Shown: piece by piece, positions 59,201-64,000 of the stretch
How positions within the stretch are numbered: position 1 is the first letter of the stretch
Layout: the number at the start of each line of letters is the position of its first letter
DNA from: Helianthus annuus
Lineage: Eukaryota > Streptophyta > Magnoliopsida > Asterales > Asteraceae
DNA: 64,000 bases
Reading direction: 5' to 3'
Assembly (NCBI RefSeq): GCF_002127325.2
Contig: NC_035441.2
Coordinates: 150,886,624-150,950,623 of the forward strand
The notes under the pieces: model-generated
Databases searched by the model: none
Told to the model about the DNA's origin: nothing
What the model saw: only the letters and a program-made list of their open reading frames with translations
Translations under genes and position numbers: made by a program

Positions 59201-62041
59201 TTATTGGTTATGGCACCATGCAACAAAATTTTGAGCAGAAGCTCGACCTCTCGGAGATATTATACCAAATAACGTCAAGGTTTGACAGCTTACGGATTAC
59301 TCCAAGATCTCTTGATATCCTTGCTACTGGTGCTCCTGTGTGTGGTGATCTTGCTGTATCATTATCCCAATCAGGGCCTCAGTTTACTCAGGTGACTTCT
59401 AAATTATATCTCTCATTATATTAATTAGCAGTTTTAACCTTATTACCACAATTACTTTTTTTTTTTAACTTTTTTAGTGTTATTTAAATTAGGTGCTGCG
59501 GGGATCTTATGCTATTAAAGCTCGTCGGTTTTCAACTGCTTTATCTGTTCTCAAGGACGAGTTTCTGAGATCTAGAGATTATCCACAATGCCCTCCAACC
59601 TCACACTTGTTCCACCGCTTTAGACAACTGGGATATGCATGTATCAAGTATGTTGCTAACATACATACTTTATAATACATATAAATGCTATTTTGGTTAA
59701 AAAAAAAAAAAATTAAAGTGTGAATGGAAATATGAAATTTACAGGTATGGTCAGTTTGACAGCGCAAAGGAGACCTTTGAAGTAATATCCGACTATGAAA
59801 GCTTGCTGGACTTGTTTATATGCCACCTCAACCCTAGTGCAATGCGCCGACTTGCTCAGAGATTGGAAGAAGAGGATGCTGACTCAGAATTAAGGCGTTA
59901 TTGTGAAAGAATACTAAGAGTGCGTTCCACTGGATGGACACAAGGCATTTTTGCCAATTTTGCTGCTGAAAGTATGGTCCCTAAAGGACCTGAATGGGGT
60001 GGTGGAAATTGGGAAATCAAAACACCCTCAACTACAAAGAGTATTCCTCAATGGGAATTAGCTGCTGAGGTCATGCCATATATGAGAACTGACGATGGCA
60101 GCATACCCTCGTTATCTACCGATCATATTGGTGTCTACCTCGGGTTAATTAAAGGAAGGGGTAATATTGTTGAAGTTAGTGATAGCAGCTTGGTAAAAGC
60201 TTTCAAGTCTGATGGTACAAATGTTAAGTCAAACGATGGTCAAAGTCAAACATCTCTTGTCGCTTCCACTTCCAACCAGCCACCATCTGCTAGTGGTGGG
60301 GATTCATTAATGAACCTTGGGTCTCTTACTAACATATCAGCAACGTCTTCGAGTGCAGTGGATGAACAGGCCAAAGCTGAGGATGAATTTAAAAAATCTT
60401 TATATGGTAATGTTGGAGATGGTAGCAGTAGTGATGAGGAGGGTGTTTCTAAAACTAAAAAGCTGAGAATTAGGATCAAAGATAAACCTGCTGCTAATGC
60501 TACCGTTGATGTTGATAAAATTAAGGAAGCGACACAAAAGTTTAAACTTGGTGATGGATTGGGTGCTCCTATTCATAGGACTAAATCACTAACTAATCAA
60601 TTCCAAGAACTTAGCTTGAATACCCCTCCTCAGTATGCTGTTGCTACCACTGGTCCCCCTGTTTCTGCCCCAGTTGATCCTTTCGGAACCAGCTCATTCA
60701 CACAAACCGGGCCTGTATTCCCTGCTGGTCCTATGCCCACAGGAGCTGCAGTTGGGCCCCGGCCCATTCCGGAAGACTTCTTCCAGAATACTATACCGTC
60801 TCTCCAGGTGGCTGCAGCATTGCCCCCTCCGGGCACTTATCTCTCAAGATATGATCAGAATTCTCAAGGGGTGGAAACCAATAAGGTGTTACCAAACCAA
60901 GTGACTTCATCTGTGCCTAATGTCAGCGGAATTCCTATTCCTCAAGTATCCATGCAGCCCGTTGCTACCGAGTCGTTTGGGCTTCCTGATGGCGGTGTTC
61001 CACCACAATCAGTAAGTCAACCTGCGGCTATGCCACATCCTCATGCCCAGTCAGCAAATGTTCCTATCTCGACCCAGCCTCTTGACCTGAGCTCACTTGA
61101 AGGTCCAGGCTCTGTAACTGCAGTAAAATCTTCTGAACCACCCCCTCCAACATCTGTACGTCCAGGGCAGGTGAATAACTTTCCTCTTTTTTTTTCCCAT
61201 TTAAAATCTTTTACTTTGTTTTTTATTCCTTTTCAAAATAATAAATGTGTTTTAATAGGTTCCTCGTGGGGCTGCTGCTTCAGTTTGTTTCAAAACTGGT
61301 CTTGTCCATCTTGAGCAGAATCAATTACCAGACGCTTTATCTTGTTTTGATGAAGCTTTCCTTGCATTAGCAAAGGATAATTCTCGTGGCGCAGACATAA
61401 AGGCACAGGCCACCATTTGTGCTCAATACAAAATCGCGGTTACTCTACTTCAGGTGCGGTAATCATTAAATAACTATTTTTTCTACATAAAAAGCACTTT
61501 TCTTTCCAAAATTTTGAAGATATCATAATCTGTTGTGTACGTATATGTATTTTGATGCTGGTAGGAAATCGGTCGGTTGCAAAAGGTTCAAGGTCCAAGT
61601 GCCATCAGTGCAAAGGACGAGATGGCAAGATTGTCACGTCATCTTGGTTCATTACCTCTTCAAGCAAAACACAGAATAAACTGCATAAGAACAGCCATAA
61701 AGAGAAACATGGATGTGCAAAATTACGGATATGCCAAACAGATGCTTGAGTTGCTTTTGTCAAAAGCACCTCCAGGCAAGCAAGACGAGTTAAGAAGCTT
61801 GATTGACATATGCGTCCAAAGGGGTTTGACCAATAAATCCATTGACCCGTTTGAAGACCCTTCCCAGTTCTGTGCTGCCACCCTTAGCCGTTTATCCACC
61901 ATCGGGTATGATGTTTGCGATCTTTGTGGGGCCAAATTTTCTGCACTTGCTTCACCCGGTTGCATCATTTGTGGTATGGGAAGTATTAAGAGATCTGATG
62001 CACTTGCTGGACCGGCTCCTGTTCCATCACCTTTTGGTTGA
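50277..62041 (+). CDS. TWD40-1: TWD40-1, subunit of the TPLATE/TSET endocytic adaptor complex (23 exons, 1619 aa)
   Basis: Exons: 50277-50409, 51707-51816, 52088-52253, 53632-53732, 53853-53925, 54002-54137, 54259-54419, 54530-54654, 54739-54838, 56830-56926, 57080-57131, 57445-57546, 57638-57784, 57865-58027, 58110-58340, 58427-58581, 58670-58798, 58903-59020, 59084-59391, 59493-59647, 59745-61170, 61259-61453, 61565-62041. All junctions keep one frame over 4860 nt, close to the length I recall for Arabidopsis At3g50590. The N-terminus (MEWTTVQHLDLRHVGR) opens a WD40 beta-propeller region (ECDxTIRSCDFDTEQTWVLHSPEK and VGTVEGGRAPTKIKTDLKKP areas). A conserved middle and alpha-helical region follow (RFDSLRITPRSLDILATGAP), then a Pro/Gln-rich linker (about residues 1080-1396). 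The conserved C-terminus has two Cys pairs (C1579, C1582, C1594, C1597). TPLATE works at the plasma membrane in clathrin-mediated endocytosis. Every intron is GT-AG except intron 17, which is AT-AC. Confidence 0.93.
50460..51660. repeat. 146-bp minisatellite in TWD40-1 intron 1, eight units
   Basis: The word GTGCTAATTTATTAGGGG (with small changes) starts at about 50525, 50671, 50821, 50966, 51112, 51297, 51444 and 51589. Spacing is 145-150 bp except one unit of 185 bp, which has an internal partial duplication near 51180. Each unit also contains GATCTTCGTTAGGGTT and GAAATCAACTTGTTAGC. It fills nearly the whole 1297-bp intron. Confidence 0.88.
52254..53631. other. TWD40-1 intron 3 (1378 bp), no element recognised
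   Basis: AT-rich intron with a (GGT)7 run at about 52472-52492. I see no gene, no inverted-repeat element and no frame of note. Confidence 0.6.
54142..54210. repeat. CT/CA microsatellite next to the donor of TWD40-1 intron 6
   Basis: (CT)n, (CA)n, (CT)n then (TG)n, starting four bases after the GT donor at 54138. Pyrimidine-rich and probably length-variable. Confidence 0.85.
54978..55475. mobile_element. hAT-like MITE rich in GGTAC words, TWD40-1 intron 9
   Basis: Perfect 10-bp terminal inverted repeat TAGGGATGGG / CCCATCCCTA. The flanking 8-mers GGTTGTAG (54970-54977) and GGCTGTAC (55476-55483) match at 6 of 8, consistent with an aged 8-bp hAT duplication. The interior is made of degenerate GGTACGGGTACC and CCGTACC words on both strands. 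The frame at 55159-55476 is a by-product of these words. Confidence 0.7.
55613..56436. mobile_element. hAT-like MITE with CCGG-rich ends, TWD40-1 intron 9
   Basis: Terminal inverted repeats CAGTGTTTTCACGACCGG and (reverse complement of the right end) CAATGTTTTCATGACCGA, about 20 of 23 positions matching. The flanking 8-mers CTGTTATG (55605-55612) and CTCTTAAG (56437-56444) match at 6 of 8. The ends are rich in ACCGGTC/GACCGGT words. No transposase frame is present. Confidence 0.72.
58799..58902 (+). other. U12-type AT-AC intron (intron 17 of TWD40-1)
   Basis: The 5' site ATATCCTC (58799-58806) matches the minor-spliceosome consensus ATATCCTT at 7 of 8. The 3' end is AC (58901-58902). TACTTAAC (58885-58892) matches the U12 branch motif TCCTTAAC at 7 of 8 and lies 10-12 nt from the 3' site. 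Splicing here joins LPS to FRSLLWVGP in frame, as in the protein I recall from Arabidopsis. No GT follows the exon end, so a standard intron does not fit. Confidence 0.85.
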
Positions 62042-63033
62042 TCTTTCTTCATCTACTTTTCTTATATTCATGGGCCGGTTTGATTGTTTTGCTGGGTGTG
62101 TTTTGTGTAAGATGAATGTATGTTTTTGGTGTAAAATCTAAGAATCCACATAGGACCCCACTTCTGATTTATTTTTGTACAAACCCAAATATTTGTTCTT
62201 CACGGGCGCCTTTTTATAAGTGGTAGCAATTTTTTTCCACAATTTCTCAAATTTCTTCCAAAGTCATAGGCGATTGGGGTTGTTGATTGCTTTGCAATTG
62301 ATGGCTATTGCGAGCGATTCTTTAGTCTGTAATGTGCACTCATGGGGCTTTAAGACTTGACAATCACAAGTCTGGATGTATTATGAACTGTTGGCTCGAA
62401 TTGTATTGATGTCAAGTTTCATAAGAGAGGTGATTTTGTTGTTAGGGTTCTTTATACTTTGGATCTGATACTGGCATGTTTACGTGAACAATAACTGTAA
62501 ACTATATTTTGATGATCAAATCGAGTGAATCTGGCTGTTTTTTTTCCAGCAGTTGTATGTTATAAACAAGATGTGGTTTTGTTGCGCAAAATGTTACATT
62601 TTCCACTTCAAAAGCACATCGGTGTAGTCGACTTAATTAACATAACGAAACTCAAGATGGCAGTGGGTGTTCTAGTGTCATTTGAATAGTGAATGATTTT
62701 ATGCATTGGCTTGAAATCCATTTCAGTGTACATGGTTGATAACATTTTTAGTGAGGGGGGACACACTAAAATTTAATATAGAACATCCACAACAGTCATT
62801 TTTAAAGTGTGTTTTAGGAGAGAGGAAATGCTGTAGGAGAGAGGCCAAGGTGGGTGCTCGTGTGCCTCAAGAACGTGTTTTGTGAGCAAAGGGAGGAGGG
62901 ATTGGGTGTGTTTTCAGGGCGTTTCTGGAGGCGGGTTTGGTTATGAAAGAGGCAAAGTGTGGGTCAGATGAGCAAGTGTTTACATGGAACCGGTTTGAAT
63001 CCTATATTGCAAATGGGTCTAGTATAAATATAT
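62042..63033. other. TWD40-1 3' flank, no gene seen
   Basis: The 3' untranslated region presumably occupies the first few hundred bases, although no clear AATAAA was assigned. Between 62750 and 63000 is a GA-rich stretch with words such as AACATCCACAACAGTC that recall MITE ends, but no matching inverted end was found. Confidence 0.5.
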
Positions 63034-63041
63034 ATATGAAA

Positions 63042-63167
63042 AGTAGCCCACTTGGTAGAGGCTCTTGCCTCTTAATAGAAGGTCTTATGTCCAATCCCAA
63101 GCAAGGAGTAGATTAGTAATTATTTGGTGTAATTTAGGGGTATATAAGGTTTTGCCATTCAAAAAAA
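63042..63167 (+). mobile_element. tRNA-derived SINE (about 126 bp)
   Basis: A tRNA-like head with an A-box-like TAGCCCACTTGGTAGAGG and a B-box-like GTCTTATGTCCAATCCC, then a short unrelated body and a terminal A-run. Exact target duplication ATATGAAA at 63034-63041 and 63168-63175. Confidence 0.75.
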
Positions 63168-63304
63168 ATATGAAATGCAATAAAATCTCATAATTGTGAT
63201 GACATATAGTTAACATTGAAATTTGGATACTAGGTTTCATTGATTGATAATCCATTTAGTTTTTCTTTTTATTAATTTGAATTTTTAATACATTATTCTT
63301 TACC

Positions 63305-63465
63305 CAGTGACGGATCTAGAAAATCTTCGTAGCGGTAATGTTTTATAAAAAAAAAAAGGTAATGAAATCGAAAAAAAGGTCAAATTTTTCCAAAATTTAC
63401 ACTACCGCCGGAGCACAAAGCGGTAGCGGAGGCTACCCCCTTCCCCTAAGGTAGATTCGCCATTG
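63305..63465. mobile_element. Small hAT-type MITE (161 bp)
   Basis: Ends CAGTGACGGATCTA and (reverse complement) CAATGGCGAATCTA, flanked by the exact 8-bp duplication TCTTTACC (63297-63304, 63466-63473). Internal inverted words near 63405-63430 (CTACCGCCGG, CGGTAGCGG) suggest a hairpin. Confidence 0.85.
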
Positions 63466-63473
63466 TCTTTACC

Positions 63474-64000
63474 CATTCTTTATCTAATAATAAAATAAAA
63501 GCATTATTGTGTAAAACAATGATTATGCTCATTCTTTGCTTTGCTTCGCTTCTGGAACTATATATACTTGAAATAAAGTAAGACTTTACTCACTATATAT
63601 ACGAAGTAGTAATTACATTCAAGTCAGTCAGAAGTATTGTAGAATCTCCATCAATTACCCACAAAGGTACACACTTATTCATTCTCTCCCTTTTAGTGTT
63701 CCAAGTTAAGTTTGACTCGTTAAAAGAACTCAATTTCAAGCTTGCCTCGTGTTAGGAGTTTTAAAAGCCTGAATAGAATATTATGTATTGTTGATTTTTA
63801 TCATATTTATCATTTCATTTACAAATATAACTTCTTTACAAATATTTTTAATTTCTTTTTATATATATGTTTGTAAGGAAGCACCAATTTTAAGCAGAGA
63901 ACCACAAACTATAAGCACGCATGTATGTAATGTATGAAGTATAATCACATGTAGTATGTAGGGGAAAGTTACTGTACAAATAAACTTAGCGTACTAAACA
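63474..64000. other. Window end, AT-rich, nothing recognised
   Basis: No reading frame of note, no repeat family and no RNA gene seen. TATATATAC words recur near 63560-63605. Confidence 0.5.

Noticed and set aside
61552..61749. Frame overlapping TWD40-1 exon 23 in another phase
   Set aside because: A shadow of the conserved C-terminal exon.
62750..63010. Possible MITE with AACATCCACAACAGTC start
   Set aside because: No matching inverted end or flank duplication was found.

Overview
The window is plant nuclear DNA. It holds one complete 23-exon housekeeping gene on the + strand (50277-62041), whose product matches TWD40-1, a subunit of the plant TPLATE/TSET endocytic adaptor complex. About 50 kb upstream of it is nested transposable elements. 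Intron structure, chromovirus-type LTR ends, a plant MULE with a GRF zinc-finger partner gene, Helitron-like ends and hAT MITEs all point to a eudicot. The long unusual open frame inside element C resembles uncharacterised frames I recall from daisy-family (Asteraceae) retrotransposons, so Asteraceae is my best guess, from memory only. There are no bacterial features.

Region 1 (1-34668) has two non-autonomous, minus-strand LTR retrotransposon families that I call L (LTR about 2.94 kb) and H (LTR about 2.46 kb). Neither has a credible gag or pol frame. L is inserted in the internal region of H with target duplication GATAA. H is present as a tandem array, internal-LTR-internal-LTR-internal-LTR, and all three H internals carry L at the same site: full L, solo LTR, full L. 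The array runs off the left edge. The H 5' leader and LTR contain families of hairpins whose stems vary while staying paired.

Region 2 (34669-49874) starts with about 0.5 kb holding two Helitron-like 3' ends. A MULE with long terminal inverted repeats follows (35204-49874). Its transposase gene is broken by a 10.1 kb LTR element, C (36517-46659, duplication GTATA). The 5' LTR of C in turn carries a solo H LTR (36614-39075, duplication GCTCT). The MULE also carries, on the opposite strand, an intact-looking two-exon GRF zinc-finger gene and a small acidic frame. C carries one long degenerate coding region without recognisable reverse transcriptase or integrase.

Region 3 (49875-62041) is TWD40-1. 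Its start codon lies about 400 bp from the MULE end. Splicing by eye gives 4860 nt of continuous frame (1619 aa). Intron 17 fits a U12-type AT-AC intron. Intron 1 holds a 146-bp minisatellite, and intron 9 holds two hAT-type MITEs.

Region 4 (62042-64000) is 3' flank with a tRNA-type SINE and a small hAT MITE, each with an exact target duplication. No conventional new gene system was found. The most unusual signals are the shared-site nested array, the covarying hairpin families in H, and the AT-AC intron. All coordinates, splice sites and identities were read by eye without database searches.
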